Assembly: GCA_964563135.1 (NCBI GenBank)
Contig: CAZLWV010000011.1
Location: 16,555-80,554 of the forward strand
From: JAAYAY01 sp964563135
GTDB lineage: Bacteria; Planctomycetota; Planctomycetia; Pirellulales; Thermoguttaceae
Length of the DNA: 64,000 nucleotides
Direction of reading: 5' to 3'
A model generated the notes under the pieces. The model made no database searches. It was given only the letters and a program-made list of their open reading frames with translations, and was not told the DNA's origin. A program made the translations under genes and the position numbers. Below, one piece after another: positions 19,037-28,325 of the stretch. Numbering within the stretch: position 1 is the first letter of the stretch; each line of letters starts with the position of its first letter.

Positions 19037-21841
19037 CTAGTGCGTATCACGGCCAGCCGGCCAGTTCAAGTGGCGGCGGAGAAAGTCAAACGTGCCTACG
19101 CCGTGGATCTCGTGCGGACCGGCAAACCACTCGATTTCGCACCGGTTGGCCAGTTTCAATCTCGCCTGGTAGAGGTGGCGGACTTTGGCAAATTCGTAAG
19201 CCACCCGCTCGTCGCTGGACACGCCGTCAAAATGGCCTCGTTCGACCATAAACGGCCGCGGGCACACCAGCGCCGCCATCTCCGAGTAGTTGAACGTGCT
19301 GCCAAGGTCGAATTCAAATATTTCGTACTCCGGCGTTCCCACGTAACTGTAGCTCGACCGGCTCGACGCGTTCTTCCACACCCAGTCGTTGAAGTCGGCC
19401 GAACAGATCACCGCCGAGTAGTTGCCCACCAGCGGCGGTACCCGCATCGCCGTCTTGCCGCCGTACGAAATGCCGTAAAACCCGATTCTCTTTGCATCCA
19501 CAAACGGCAGTGAACCCAGCCAGTCGGTAATCTGCTGGTGCTGGGGTACGATCACTGAAAAAAGGGTCTTCCCCAACGGATTCGCCTTGCGCTGAAGTGT
19601 GCGGAACCGATCTCCGAAAACGTACAGGTTCTGAGGAGCGAAGACGATGAACCCCTCGTCGGCAAGTCTCGCACCGAAGCCGTTGTAGGCCGGTAGGTTC
19701 CGGTAGACCACCTTCTCTGGCCGACCTTCCAGCCCATGCTGGCAGACGACCACGGGACGCCGCTCGCCTTCGCGAAGGTTCCTGGGAACCAGGAGGATGC
19801 CGTAGGCGATTACATCCGGCCAGACGTCGAGAACCACCTCATAGCCGATCCAGTTCTCGCTGTCGTAGGCCTTGCGGGTCCGCGGGTTGGCCGGCAGTAG
19901 CGGCAGGTTGAAGTGCCCGATCACCTGGTCGCGGAAATAGTCGCGATAGAAGGTCGCAGACTGCTGGAATCTCTCCAGGGATGTGAGGTCCAGGTCCTTC
20001 ATGAACTCCGCACGCACGTAGGCACTCTCGGCCAGGAGCTGCTGGTTGTGACGGTCGAGTTGTGCGATCTGACGCAACTGCCGCGCGGCGTCGTCGGTCG
20101 GCGTTCCTTCCGGCTTCGGCGGCGCCTCCGGCGGGGCAAGGCGGCTGTGGGGCGAAAGGGATGCCAGCAGGGCGCCCAGCGCAGCCTCGCTTCCCGGCGC
20201 GCCCGTGCCTGCCTGGCTCTCCACTAGTTGCACCGGCTGGCCCTTGCCCACCTGGGCGAGAAGACCGTTTGCCCGGGCGATCTCATCGCGAACGGTCTGG
20301 GGGGCCGACGTTACAATCCGTCCCGGCGCGCAGCCGAGGCCCGCTGGGATGACAACCTCCGGGCCTCTGGCCGCTTCCACGATCAGCCGGCGGGGGCTGA
20401 TCAGTAGCGCAATCTCTGCGTCGCCGAACTGCTCCAGCAGTCCGAACACGTTGCGGTCCATCGGCTCCTGCCACAGGTCCTGGCGGGAGCTGAAATACCC
20501 GCTCGAAAGTACCCCGTCGATCCGCTCGTCCAGGGCCCCGCTGTAAAGCGCCACCAGCCCTCCCTCTCCCCAACCCGCCACGCCCACGGGGCAATCCGTC
20601 TTGCCGCTCTTCCGCTGAAACCAGTCCACAATGGCCAGCACCTTCTCGACCTCATAGCCGAGGATGTGCCGGCCTAGTTCGTAGGCCGAGCGGTACACGT
20701 ACTCCCGGTTGGGCAATTGCACGCTTCGCCGCTTTTCCAGGTGGCGGTTGATGAGCACGGGCACGACGACCCGGCAGCCGCTCTCCGCGAGCCGACGGGC
20801 GTACTGCGATTCCGGCGCGACTCCCTCCGTCAGGCCCACCAGGGCCTCGGGGGATACCGCTGCATCGGGGATCGCCACGATGCTGGCCGCCGGTCCGCTC
20901 GCGGGTTCCAGCAAAAGGCCTTCGCCCCATACGTCGCCAAACGCGGGCCAGCGGATCTCGTAAATGCAGTACCCATTCCCCTTGCCCACCAGTGCGCTGC
21001 GATCGGTTGTGGCGACGAGTTCCGGCGCTTCGAAGGAAACCCGTGGATCCCGCACGCCCACGATCTTGGCCAGACGTTCCCGGTTGGCGCGTATCGAGGC
21101 GGTGTAGGCAGCCGGCGAGCTCCCGTCCGGGTGCCAGTGGGATCGTCTCCTGCTGAGACTCTCCTGGGTCTGCCGGATGAGGAACCGGTCGACTCCCTCG
21201 ACCAGTTGCCAGGCGATGTCGCCCGTCATTGTAAGCGGGGCTGTCCCGGTGAGCGGCTCGTGGACCACCACCTGTCCGAACCCGTTGCCCGCGACCTTCC
21301 AGAAGGCATCGGCCTCCGCTTCGCTGCATGCGCTTGCCCACTTCGGGTCGTCCCCGCTGTGCAGTTGCCAGTTCCCTTCCAGTCCGATGCGCCCCTTCGC
21401 GCAGCTCAGGCGGGCCGGATGGCCCACGATGCCGCCGCTTCCACCATGGTCCTCGACTCGCACGGCGATCAGGTTTGCCTCGCCGAACCGGACGTGCTCA
21501 GGCGATATGGGGTAGGATCGCATCGGAACCTCGAACCGGGCTGCCAGCTCCGTCGGCTCGCTGTGGCCGATTTCGATGCCGTTCAGGAAGGCTGTGTCGC
21601 TGTCGTCGATCCGTCCCAGCTCCAGGTGCAGCGTCTCGCCTTGCCACTCGGCAGGCACGCGCACGAAGCAGCGGTACCAGGCGACCCCGTCGTAGGCGTT
21701 GAGGATCCCTCCCTCCGCCTTCTCCCAGCCGCCAGGCACGGCAATCGGAGCCCACTCCGAAGCGTTGCTCGGCGTCAGCACGGATACGGCGCAAAAGAGA
21801 ACCAGGATTCCATGTGCGGCGGTGATCGCAAAACGGTCCAT
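19037..21841 (-). CDS. Large secreted protein with two alpha/beta-hydrolase domains, the first degenerate
   Basis: A 934-residue exported protein with an N-terminal signal peptide (hydrophobic 8-22, cleavage near NAS-EW). Residues ~30-145 look like the carbohydrate-binding jelly-roll of glycoside hydrolase family 2 (PGGWEKAEG, WYRCFVRVP, IDDSDTAFLNGIEIG). A first alpha/beta-hydrolase-like domain at ~300-490 has GWGEGG (423-428), with Glu426 where the nucleophilic Ser should be. A second domain at ~660-930 has a proper elbow GISYGG with Ser791 and a late His in GPHEIHGVG. It resembles acetyl-xylan-esterase/dienelactone-hydrolase-like proteins of planctomycetes. A role in polysaccharide deacylation in the periplasm or outside is plausible but inferred. 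It appears to be monocistronic, with its own terminator. Confidence 0.8.
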   Translation of the reverse strand: MDRFAITAAHGILVLFCAVSVLTPSNASEWAPIAVPGGWEKAEGGILNAYDGVAWYRCFVRVPAEWQGETLHLELGRIDDSDTAFLNGIEIGHSEPTELAARFEVPMRSYPISPEHVRFGEANLIAVRVEDHGGSGGIVGHPARLSCAKGRIGLEGNWQLHSGDDPKWASACSEAEADAFWKVAGNGFGQVVVHEPLTGTAPLTMTGDIAWQLVEGVDRFLIRQTQESLSRRRSHWHPDGSSPAAYTASIRANRERLAKIVGVRDPRVSFEAPELVATTDRSALVGKGNGYCIYEIRWPAFGDVWGEGLLLEPASGPAASIVAIPDAAVSPEALVGLTEGVAPESQYARRLAESGCRVVVPVLINRHLEKRRSVQLPNREYVYRSAYELGRHILGYEVEKVLAIVDWFQRKSGKTDCPVGVAGWGEGGLVALYSGALDERIDGVLSSGYFSSRQDLWQEPMDRNVFGLLEQFGDAEIALLISPRRLIVEAARGPEVVIPAGLGCAPGRIVTSAPQTVRDEIARANGLLAQVGKGQPVQLVESQAGTGAPGSEAALGALLASLSPHSRLAPPEAPPKPEGTPTDDAARQLRQIAQLDRHNQQLLAESAYVRAEFMKDLDLTSLERFQQSATFYRDYFRDQVIGHFNLPLLPANPRTRKAYDSENWIGYEVVLDVWPDVIAYGILLVPRNLREGERRPVVVCQHGLEGRPEKVVYRNLPAYNGFGARLADEGFIVFAPQNLYVFGDRFRTLQRKANPLGKTLFSVIVPQHQQITDWLGSLPFVDAKRIGFYGISYGGKTAMRVPPLVGNYSAVICSADFNDWVWKNASSRSSYSYVGTPEYEIFEFDLGSTFNYSEMAALVCPRPFMVERGHFDGVSSDERVAYEFAKVRHLYQARLKLANRCEIEWFAGPHEIHGVGTFDFLRRHLNWPAGRDTH

Positions 21842-22453
21842 AGCGGACTCCTTGTGCTGCGGCGACTGTCCGGCGATGCTGCCCGGCTCCTGAGCCGGGG
21901 TTGGGCCCGCTGCTTGCCTTCAGATCCGGTACCGGCCCCTCTTGCAGCGGCCGCTGAGTGGAAGACTCCCTCCCCTGCCGGCTGGTGATCAGCCTACCAC
22001 TACAGATCAGGGGATTCAACGATTCCGGTTGCAGCCAGGGCGACGACTCTTCCGGTTGGGCGGGTTGGCTGAACTGGTTCTGAAGAGTTATACTGGAGAA
22101 AAAGGGCCGTCTGCCGAAGCCGTTTGCTCCGATGTATTTCTGGAGCCGACTGCTTCCTCGCCCGATTGGCCGGAATCCGCTCACCCCAAAGCTCGTGCCC
22201 GAAGTCGCCAGGTTCTCGCGGTGGCCCAGTTCGTCGGAATTCGGCCGTCGGCAGAACCCCCCGGCTTCCAGCATCGTGGCGGGTGTGGCCCAACTGACCA
22301 GAATCTGGACTTCGTCGAGGGCTTCCAGCTTCTGGCCACTTTCGCCACCCCTCCCTCCGGGCGTGCGGACCCTTGCGACCTCGCCTCCTTTGGCGACCGA
22401 AAGCCGGCCGGTTTGGCGACTGACTGGCCCTGTTCCATTCTGCTGAGGACTCC
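21842..22453. other. Intergenic region upstream of the PduS-like gene
   Basis: This 612-bp region separates divergent genes: the secreted hydrolase (minus) and the PduS-like gene (plus). A possible plus-strand promoter lies at 22065-22094, which would give the PduS-like mRNA a leader of about 350 nt. A weak open frame inside the leader (22132-22446) has no protein-like composition. No known riboswitch was recognised. Confidence 0.4.
22065..22094 (+). promoter_or_regulatory. Possible sigma-70-type promoter for the PduS/PduT genes
   Basis: TTGGCT (22065-22070) and TATACT (22089-22094) are separated by 18 bp. These give 4 of 6 and 5 of 6 matches to the -35 and -10 consensus. Orientation and position suit the PduS-like gene, but the start codon is about 350 nt further on. 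This is a sequence match only. Confidence 0.35.
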
Positions 22454-23791
22454 ATGACCAAAATCACACAGGAACTGATCGCTGAAGCCGGGATTGTCGG
22501 TGCCGGAGGCGCGGGATTCCCCACCCACGTCAAACTGTCGGGCAAGGCCGACACCGTGATCATCAACGCGGCCGAGTGCGAGCCCCTGCTCCACAAGGAC
22601 AAAGAGGTCCTGCGTGCTGAGGCAGACGGAGTCATTGCCGGGCTGGCCACGGCCATGGAACTGGTCGGCGCCCAGCGCGGCATGATCGGCATCAAGGGAA
22701 AATACGCCGACGTCATCGAACTGCTCAAGACCCGGCTGAAGGCCGGAATGGAAATCGTCCCCCTCGCCGATGCCTATCCTTCCGGCGACGAGTTCATCCT
22801 CGTCCACGACACCTTGGGACGTATCATTCCCCCCGGCGGAATTCCCCTGGTCGTCGGTGCCGTGGTCATGAACGTCGAGACGGCCCTGAATGTCACGCGG
22901 TCGGTCGAGACGCCCGTCGTCGAAAAATACATCTCCGTTGCCGGTGCCGTGGCCGAGCCGGTCACGCTCCGAGTGCCGGTCGGCATCACGCTAGCCGAAT
23001 GCGTCGCCGCGGCCGGCGGGGCGACGATTCCGGATCCCAACTATATTGTCGGCGGCGTGATGATGGGATACCTCGAAGACAACCACGAGGCCCTCGTCGA
23101 CAAGACCACAGGCGGGGTGATCGTCCTGCCCGGCGACCATGTCGTCGTACGCCGCCGCCGCCAGGATTGGCAGCAGATCACCCGCATCGGCCGCAGTGCC
23201 TGCGACCAGTGCAGCTTCTGCACGGAACTCTGCCCGCGCTGGCTCCTCGGGCACCCGATCGAACCCCATCGCGCGATGCGCAGCCTCGAGTTCAACCTCG
23301 TCGGCGAGGCCAATGTCATCGGCACCTCCTTCTGCTGCGAATGCAACCTCTGCAGCCTCTATTCCTGTCCGGAAGACCTCGATCCCAAGAACGTCTGCCG
23401 TCAGAACAAACAGCGGCTGGCGGCCGAGAAGAAACGCTGGGAAAACCCGCCCTTCATCCCCAAGCGGGCCCAACTCCACATGAACAACCGCAAGGCCCCC
23501 ACGGCTCGTTTGATGCAGAAGCTCGGCCTCAAACAGTTCCGCAACGTCGGGCCCATGGTCAAACAGCCCCTCACGACCCCGCGCGTCGGCATCAAGCTCA
23601 AACAGCACATCGGCGCCCCCTGCGAGCCGGTCGTGACCAAGGGCGACCAGGTCCGTAAAGGGCAGTTGATAGGTAGTCGGCCTGTCCAGGACGGCAAGCC
23701 CGCCCTCGGCACGCCCGTCCACGCCTCGATCGACGGCATCGTCGCCGAGATTCGCGCCGGGGTCGTGTGGATCCAGGCCGGTGGGGCGTGA
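22454..23791 (+). CDS. PduS-like RnfC-family flavo/iron-sulfur reductase of a bacterial microcompartment
   Basis: A 445-residue protein of the RnfC/NuoF-related family that includes PduS, the FMN- and 4Fe-4S-containing cobalamin reductase of propanediol microcompartments. The N-terminus has the glycine-rich nucleotide-binding start GIVGAGGAGFPTHVKL, then INAAECEPLL and the SLBB-type middle domain (ISVAGAVAEPVTLRVPVGITLAE). Two 4Fe-4S motifs follow: CDQCSFCTELCP (~252-264) and CCECNLCSLYSCP (~293-306). The C-terminal ~75 residues form a biotinyl-lipoyl-like beta domain (GTPVHASIDGIVAEI). The next gene is a PduT-type shell protein 95 bp downstream, the usual partner. Together they would pass electrons between cytosol and shell interior, to NAD+ or a cobalamin enzyme. 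The substrate cannot be read here. Confidence 0.9.
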   Translation: MTKITQELIAEAGIVGAGGAGFPTHVKLSGKADTVIINAAECEPLLHKDKEVLRAEADGVIAGLATAMELVGAQRGMIGIKGKYADVIELLKTRLKAGMEIVPLADAYPSGDEFILVHDTLGRIIPPGGIPLVVGAVVMNVETALNVTRSVETPVVEKYISVAGAVAEPVTLRVPVGITLAECVAAAGGATIPDPNYIVGGVMMGYLEDNHEALVDKTTGGVIVLPGDHVVVRRRRQDWQQITRIGRSACDQCSFCTELCPRWLLGHPIEPHRAMRSLEFNLVGEANVIGTSFCCECNLCSLYSCPEDLDPKNVCRQNKQRLAAEKKRWENPPFIPKRAQLHMNNRKAPTARLMQKLGLKQFRNVGPMVKQPLTTPRVGIKLKQHIGAPCEPVVTKGDQVRKGQLIGSRPVQDGKPALGTPVHASIDGIVAEIRAGVVWIQAGGA

Positions 23792-23886
23792 ATATTCCGA
23801 TACCCCTGAACAGGCAGACTCAAAACCTCGCGGTCCGGTAAGGTGCCCTCGGGTCGCCAGTCCATTCGTTAGCAACGGGAAACATC

Positions 23887-24447
23887 ATGGCCACTGCCAA
23901 ATCCATCGGCGTTATCGAGCTTTCCAGTATCGGAATCGGTTACCAGATCCAGGACGAGATGCTCAAGGCGGCATCCGTCGATCTCCTCATCGCCCGCACC
24001 ATCTGTTCCGGCAAGTACCTGATCGTGGTCGGCGGGTCCGTCAGCGATGTGCAGGCGGCCATCGACGCCGGCATGACGGCAGCCACCGAGTCGATCATCG
24101 ATAGCCTCGTTCTGCCCAACGTTCACCAGTCCGTGTTTCCCGCGCTCGGGCAGTCGGTGAGCCTCGGAGGAGATCACACGGGAGCCCTGGGCGTGATCGA
24201 AACCTTCAGCGGCACCAGCGCCCTCGCTGCCGCCGATGCGGCCGCCAAGGCCGCCCGGGTGACGCTCTACCGCATCCACGTCGCCATGGCTCTTGGCGGC
24301 AAGGGGCTCGTCCTCATGACCGGCACCGTCGCCGACGTTCGTGCCGGCGTCGAAGCCGCCGCCGCTGCCGCCAGGCAGCGCGGCCTCCTCGTCTCGGAGA
24401 TCGTGATCCCCCGCCCCCAGAAGGAACTGTTCCAGGACTATCTCTGA
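23887..24447 (+). CDS. PduT-like BMC-T shell protein (tandem BMC domains, Fe-S type)
   Basis: A 186-residue microcompartment shell protein made of two BMC domains (~4-90 and ~98-180), which assembles as a pseudohexameric trimer. The segment ARTICSGKYLIVVGG (36-50) matches the PduT region in which one Cys per subunit holds a 4Fe-4S cluster at the trimer centre; here that residue is Cys40. This supports PduT function in electron transfer across the shell rather than a plain metabolite pore. It lies 95 bp after the PduS-like gene on the same strand. No BMC-H or BMC-P genes, needed for a closed shell, are in the window; they must be elsewhere in the genome. Confidence 0.93.
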   Translation: MATAKSIGVIELSSIGIGYQIQDEMLKAASVDLLIARTICSGKYLIVVGGSVSDVQAAIDAGMTAATESIIDSLVLPNVHQSVFPALGQSVSLGGDHTGALGVIETFSGTSALAAADAAAKAARVTLYRIHVAMALGGKGLVLMTGTVADVRAGVEAAAAAARQRGLLVSEIVIPRPQKELFQDYL

Positions 24448-24502
24448 TCCGGTAGCCCTGCGGCCAATCCGCAGAGGCGTGCTCGGCACGCGGCCATGGG
24501 CG

Positions 24503-25243
24503 TTAGTAGGGATTCAGCATCTCCTTGACTTGCCGCGTGCCCCAGATGATCGTCTCGTCGATCACGCAGTTGTCGGGCACGTCGATGCAATGCACGAGCG
24601 TGCGGGCAAAATCCTCGGCGCTCGGGTAACCGTCGAGCCAGTCGCTGGCGATCCCGGCGGCCTGGCAGAAATTCGTGCGGGCGGCGCCGGGAATGAAACT
24701 CGACGCCCGGCCGCCCCACTCCGCCATCTCCTTGTGCAGGCAGCGGGTGAACCCCACCAGGCCGGCCTTGGCAGCCGTGTAGACGCCCCATGCCGGCCAA
24801 GAATAATGGGCGCATCCGCTCGAGACATTCACGATCTGCCCGCTCCCCTGAGGCTTCATCACCCGGACCGCCTCGCGGCATCCCTTGATGACCGATAGCA
24901 GATTCACGTCGAGCACCGTCTCGATCACGTCGTCGTCCATCTCGGCCACCTCGGCGATCTTGACGCCGCCTCCGTGGTTGTTGACGAGCACGTCCAGACG
25001 CCCGAAACGTTCCAGCGTGGTCCCCAGCAGCCTCTGCCAGTCTTCGGTCGACACGGCATCCGCCCGCACCGGCACGACGTTCTGGCTGGCCAGGCCGGCT
25101 GCCGCCGCCTCCAGACGTTGCCGGTCGCGTCCCGTGATCACGACCTTGCCCCCCATCTCCAGCAGCATCCGCGCCGTTTCCAGCCCGAATCCCGACGACC
25201 CACCCGTCACAATGACAACCTTGTCTTCCACGTAGTGTTTCAT
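24503..25243 (-). CDS. Short-chain dehydrogenase/reductase (SDR)
   Basis: A 246-residue classical SDR oxidoreductase using NAD(P)(H). The cofactor motif is TGGSSGFG at 13-20, followed by NNHGGG (NNAG-like, 88-93). The catalytic residues are near Ser142 and in Tyr155-x-x-x-Lys159 (YTAAK). TGRDRQR after beta2 hints at NADP preference, but this is uncertain. ATG 25243 was chosen because the Rossmann fold starts there and AAGGGA lies a few bases upstream. It is convergent with the BMC-T gene, separated by 55 bp. It might supply an alcohol or aldehyde step near the microcompartment pathway, but the opposite strand makes this only a guess. Confidence 0.93.
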   Translation of the reverse strand: MKHYVEDKVVIVTGGSSGFGLETARMLLEMGGKVVITGRDRQRLEAAAAGLASQNVVPVRADAVSTEDWQRLLGTTLERFGRLDVLVNNHGGGVKIAEVAEMDDDVIETVLDVNLLSVIKGCREAVRVMKPQGSGQIVNVSSGCAHYSWPAWGVYTAAKAGLVGFTRCLHKEMAEWGGRASSFIPGAARTNFCQAAGIASDWLDGYPSAEDFARTLVHCIDVPDNCVIDETIIWGTRQVKEMLNPY

Positions 25244-25906
25244 GCCGTTTCCCTTGAATGCTTGACCAGCCTCGCCAGACGCGAAGCCCGCGGGGACCCA
25301 CTCGAGCCCTCCCCAATCGCTCGGCAGCCCGTGTCCCCATCGAGAATCCGTCATCGATACCCGTGCGATGCCCATTATTGACGCCTGCAAAGCCAATGCA
25401 AGAGGCCGCCCAACGAAAGCCCGGCCTCTTGCGTCTGGTTGGTCCCACGGGCGGCTGGCCGATGTGTCCTCTTTTCCCCAAGGCCTCCGCGCCGCGGCGA
25501 TTGCCGGTATCGGCTGGAGACCGGTAGCGGCCGGAGAATTGGCGGCGGCTCACGCACCTTTTGCCGTGCCGGCTTATTGCACACAACGTCAAGATTCGCT
25601 AAAGAAGTAGGGTAACAGTTCAGCCACGTGAAGTTGCTGAAAAGGTCGGTAGGCGGTGGCAGGGCGGTCAAGTGCCGGCGCGCTCCAATGCCTGAAGTCG
25701 TTTCCCCTCTCCCACCCAGCTTGCCTGCCTTCCGGCCAGGAGTCCTGCTGCCTCCAATGGCTGGGTAGAAACAGAAAGAGGTACTGCCGGGCGGTACGGT
25801 TGTTCGAAGGGCTGGGGTGGCGGTCACGGAGAGCGGTCATGGGTGTTGGCCCCTTCTCCCCCTTGCTGTCTCGGCGACGGTTCTGATAACGAAGCGGAGC
25901 TGGTTT
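25244..25906. other. Intergenic region between divergent genes
   Basis: This 663-bp region separates the SDR gene (minus) and the first GspF-like gene (plus), so both promoters should be here. A short inverted repeat TTCAGC/GCTGAA lies near 25619-25641. I see no convincing coding frame or RNA gene. Confidence 0.35.
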
Positions 25907-26983
25907 GTGGCAGACTCCCAACCCACCAGTGGCCATGGCGTGACCCTGCCGGAACTGATCGCCCTCAACGACGAGATCCTGGCCCTGGTTCGTGCCGGCG
26001 TCCCGTTGGATGCGCCCCTGCGCCAGTGCTCCCGCGAGCTGACCGGCAGAAACGCGGCGATTGCCGCCCGATTGGCCCAGCAGCTCGGCCAGGGGATGTC
26101 GCTTTCCGAGGCCCTGGCGTCCAGCGGCGTCAGGTTTCCGGATGTCTATCTGGCTGTGGTCGAGGCGGGGCTCCAGTCGGGCCGGTTGAGCGCCGCTCTG
26201 GAGACCGTGGCCAGGAGCACGCGGCGACTGGCGGAGTCGCGGCGTACGGTTGTTGCTTCGCTGATCTATCCGCTCTTCGTCTTCCTGATTGCCTGGGCTC
26301 TGTTTGCTTTCTTCATGGCCAAGCTCGGCCCCGCTTTTCTGATGCTGTTCGACGACAAGACCTGGCTGGTGCCCCGTTTTCTCCAGACAATCCTGCCGCT
26401 CAACGAGTATGAGTCCATTTGGGCGCCGCTCGTTCCGTTGGTGATGATCGCCGCCTTCGTCGGGTGGGCGGTTTATATGAATCAGGCATCGCTACTCCAC
26501 CCGGCCCTGGCCGGGCGAATGTTTGGCTGGCTGCCTTGGCTTGGCCCCATGGTTCGCGCCTACCGTCAGGGCGCCTTTGCCGAGTTGCTGTGGATTCTCG
26601 TCGAGCACGACCTGCCGCTCCCGAAAGCAATCCGTCTGGCGGCGGAGGCCGTCGGCACAAAGGAAACACGCCGGGGAGCCGAGCAGATTGCCGCCGCCAT
26701 CCAGCGCGGCGAGAAACTCGCAGCCAATGTCGGTCGTACTCCCGGCTTCGGCCCCGTGCTGGAGTGGTTGCTGCGGAGCGGGCACGACAGGGGCACGCTG
26801 CGGTCGGCCCTGCGCCATGCAGCCGATGTGTATCAGCGCCGGGCCCAGCGGCTTGCCACTTCGGCACAGCTCTACCTGGCGCCCCTGATGACCTTGCTCC
26901 TCGGCGGCACGGTCACGCTCGCCTACACCGGTCTGATGTTCGGCGTCTGGCTTTCCCTGCTCAACATGGTATCAGGCTGGTAG
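25907..26983 (+). CDS. Type II secretion/type IV pilus inner-membrane platform protein, GspF/PilC family (1st of 3)
   Basis: About 358 residues from GTG 25907 (GCGGAG lies upstream; a longer in-frame extension is not family-like). It contains two GspF repeats of alternating helices: LIALNDEILALVRAGVPLDAPLRQ...GMSLSEALASSG, and FAELLWILVEHDLPLPKAIRLAAEAVGT. Membrane segments lie after each repeat (VVASLIYPLFVFLIAWALFAFF, APLVPLVMIAAFVGWAVYM, and at the C-terminus LAPLMTLLLGGTVTLAYTGLMFG). GspF forms the inner-membrane platform on which the assembly ATPase acts. It leads an operon with two further GspF-like genes and pilin-like genes. The N-terminal cytoplasmic domain typical of GspF is missing and the protein starts directly at the first repeat. 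Confidence 0.85.
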   Translation: MADSQPTSGHGVTLPELIALNDEILALVRAGVPLDAPLRQCSRELTGRNAAIAARLAQQLGQGMSLSEALASSGVRFPDVYLAVVEAGLQSGRLSAALETVARSTRRLAESRRTVVASLIYPLFVFLIAWALFAFFMAKLGPAFLMLFDDKTWLVPRFLQTILPLNEYESIWAPLVPLVMIAAFVGWAVYMNQASLLHPALAGRMFGWLPWLGPMVRAYRQGAFAELLWILVEHDLPLPKAIRLAAEAVGTKETRRGAEQIAAAIQRGEKLAANVGRTPGFGPVLEWLLRSGHDRGTLRSALRHAADVYQRRAQRLATSAQLYLAPLMTLLLGGTVTLAYTGLMFGVWLSLLNMVSGW

Positions 26984-26989
26984 CTCGCG

Positions 26990-28321
26990 ATGGCCGATTT
27001 CGAATACAACGCGAAAGATCCAGAAGGCCGGGCGGTGACCGGCCGGGTCGAGGCGGACGATATCGCTCAGGCTGTCGCGAGGCTCTCGCAGCAGGGACTG
27101 TCGATTCGTCCCGAAGACCTGATGCTGCTCGTCGGCCACGCCGGCGAGGAAGAGTTGCATGAAGCGATCCTGGTGCCCGACGCCGACGACCACGGCCACT
27201 GGCATGCTGACGATGCGGCGCCGCAGGAAACGGCTACCGCAGCAGGCGAGAATGCCGGCGACGCGGCCGGTGCCCAGCGGGCTCCCCGTCTGTCAGGCGC
27301 CGATACCAGGGAACTGGTCGAAGCGATCATCGGGCTGACGTCCTCCGATCTGCCCCTCAGCGCCGGGCTGCGGGCGGCGGCCGAGGAGATCCCCCGTCGG
27401 CACCTCGCTCGGGCAATGCGGCGGATGGCCGAGGCGCTTGACCGCGGTGCGCCCCTCGATGCCGCGTTGGACATGGCCAGTGCCAATATTCCCAACTACC
27501 TGCGCGGCCTGATCCTGGCGGGGCTCCGCACGGGCCGTGTGGCCCACGTGCTGGAGGAACTGGTGGCCATGGATCATGAGCAGGCCGATCTGAGGCGTCG
27601 GATCCTGGCCGCCCTGGTGTATCCCGCCCTCCTGTTCATCCTCCTGCTCGCCGCCTTCATTGTTGCCAATGTCTTCATCATCCAGCCATTCTCTCGCATA
27701 TTCGAGGAGTTTGGCGTCGAGCTGCCGGGCCTGACGCGGATGACGATCCAGTTGATGAACTGGTTCGATACGGCCGGGATGAGAAATTCCGGTATCGCCC
27801 TGGGAATTCTCGTGCTGGCTTTCCTGGTGCTCCTGGTCATCCGCAAGCCGCCCGAACTCCAGCGGGCCTGCTATCATATCCCGATCATCGGCCCCCTCTG
27901 GCGCTGGCAGAGCCTTGTCGACTTCTCTCGCCTCATGCATCTCCTCCTCGATCGGCAGGTCCCGATGTCCGAGGCTCTGCGGCTCACGGCCGACGGGCTC
28001 CGCTGGTCGGATCTGGCCGCCGTGAGCCGGGCCTGCGCCGCTGAGATCGACAGAGGGGAAGAGTTGTCGCAGTCCATGGCCCGGCACCGCGAGTTTCCTG
28101 CCAGTATCCACCCGGTCATCGCCAGCGGGCTGCGATTGCAGCAGCCCGCCGAAGGCTTCGCCGCTGCCGCCGATATGTACCGGCACCGGGCCGGGGTGGA
28201 TTCCACCTTTTGGGAATCGGTCCTGCCCCCGATCCTTGTCGTGGTCATAGCCGCGGGGCTCGGGCTCCTGGCGGTTTCCATGTTCCTTCCCCTGATCAAG
28301 TTGATTAGCAGTCTTACCTGA
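26990..28321 (+). CDS. GspF/PilC-family platform protein (2nd of 3)
   Basis: A 443-residue paralogue starting 6 bp after the previous stop. It has the canonical GspF N-terminus (ADFEYNAKDPEGRAVTGRVEADDIAQAVARLSQQGLSIR, residues 2-40), then an unusual acidic/His-rich linker at ~50-98 (DADDHGHWHADD and an Ala-rich run). Two GspF domains follow, at ~105-215 and ~315-430, each ending in membrane helices. The C-terminus LLAVSMFLPLIKLISSLT is typical of the family. It presumably forms the inner-membrane platform with the first and third copies. Of the three it is the most complete and the most like a conventional GspF. Confidence 0.88.
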   Translation: MADFEYNAKDPEGRAVTGRVEADDIAQAVARLSQQGLSIRPEDLMLLVGHAGEEELHEAILVPDADDHGHWHADDAAPQETATAAGENAGDAAGAQRAPRLSGADTRELVEAIIGLTSSDLPLSAGLRAAAEEIPRRHLARAMRRMAEALDRGAPLDAALDMASANIPNYLRGLILAGLRTGRVAHVLEELVAMDHEQADLRRRILAALVYPALLFILLLAAFIVANVFIIQPFSRIFEEFGVELPGLTRMTIQLMNWFDTAGMRNSGIALGILVLAFLVLLVIRKPPELQRACYHIPIIGPLWRWQSLVDFSRLMHLLLDRQVPMSEALRLTADGLRWSDLAAVSRACAAEIDRGEELSQSMARHREFPASIHPVIASGLRLQQPAEGFAAAADMYRHRAGVDSTFWESVLPPILVVVIAAGLGLLAVSMFLPLIKLISSLT

Positions 28322-28325
28322 TGCC

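Noticed and set aside
22132..22446. 104-codon open frame in the PduS leader
   Set aside because: Low-quality composition rich in Pro, Ser and Arg, no ribosome site, no domain.
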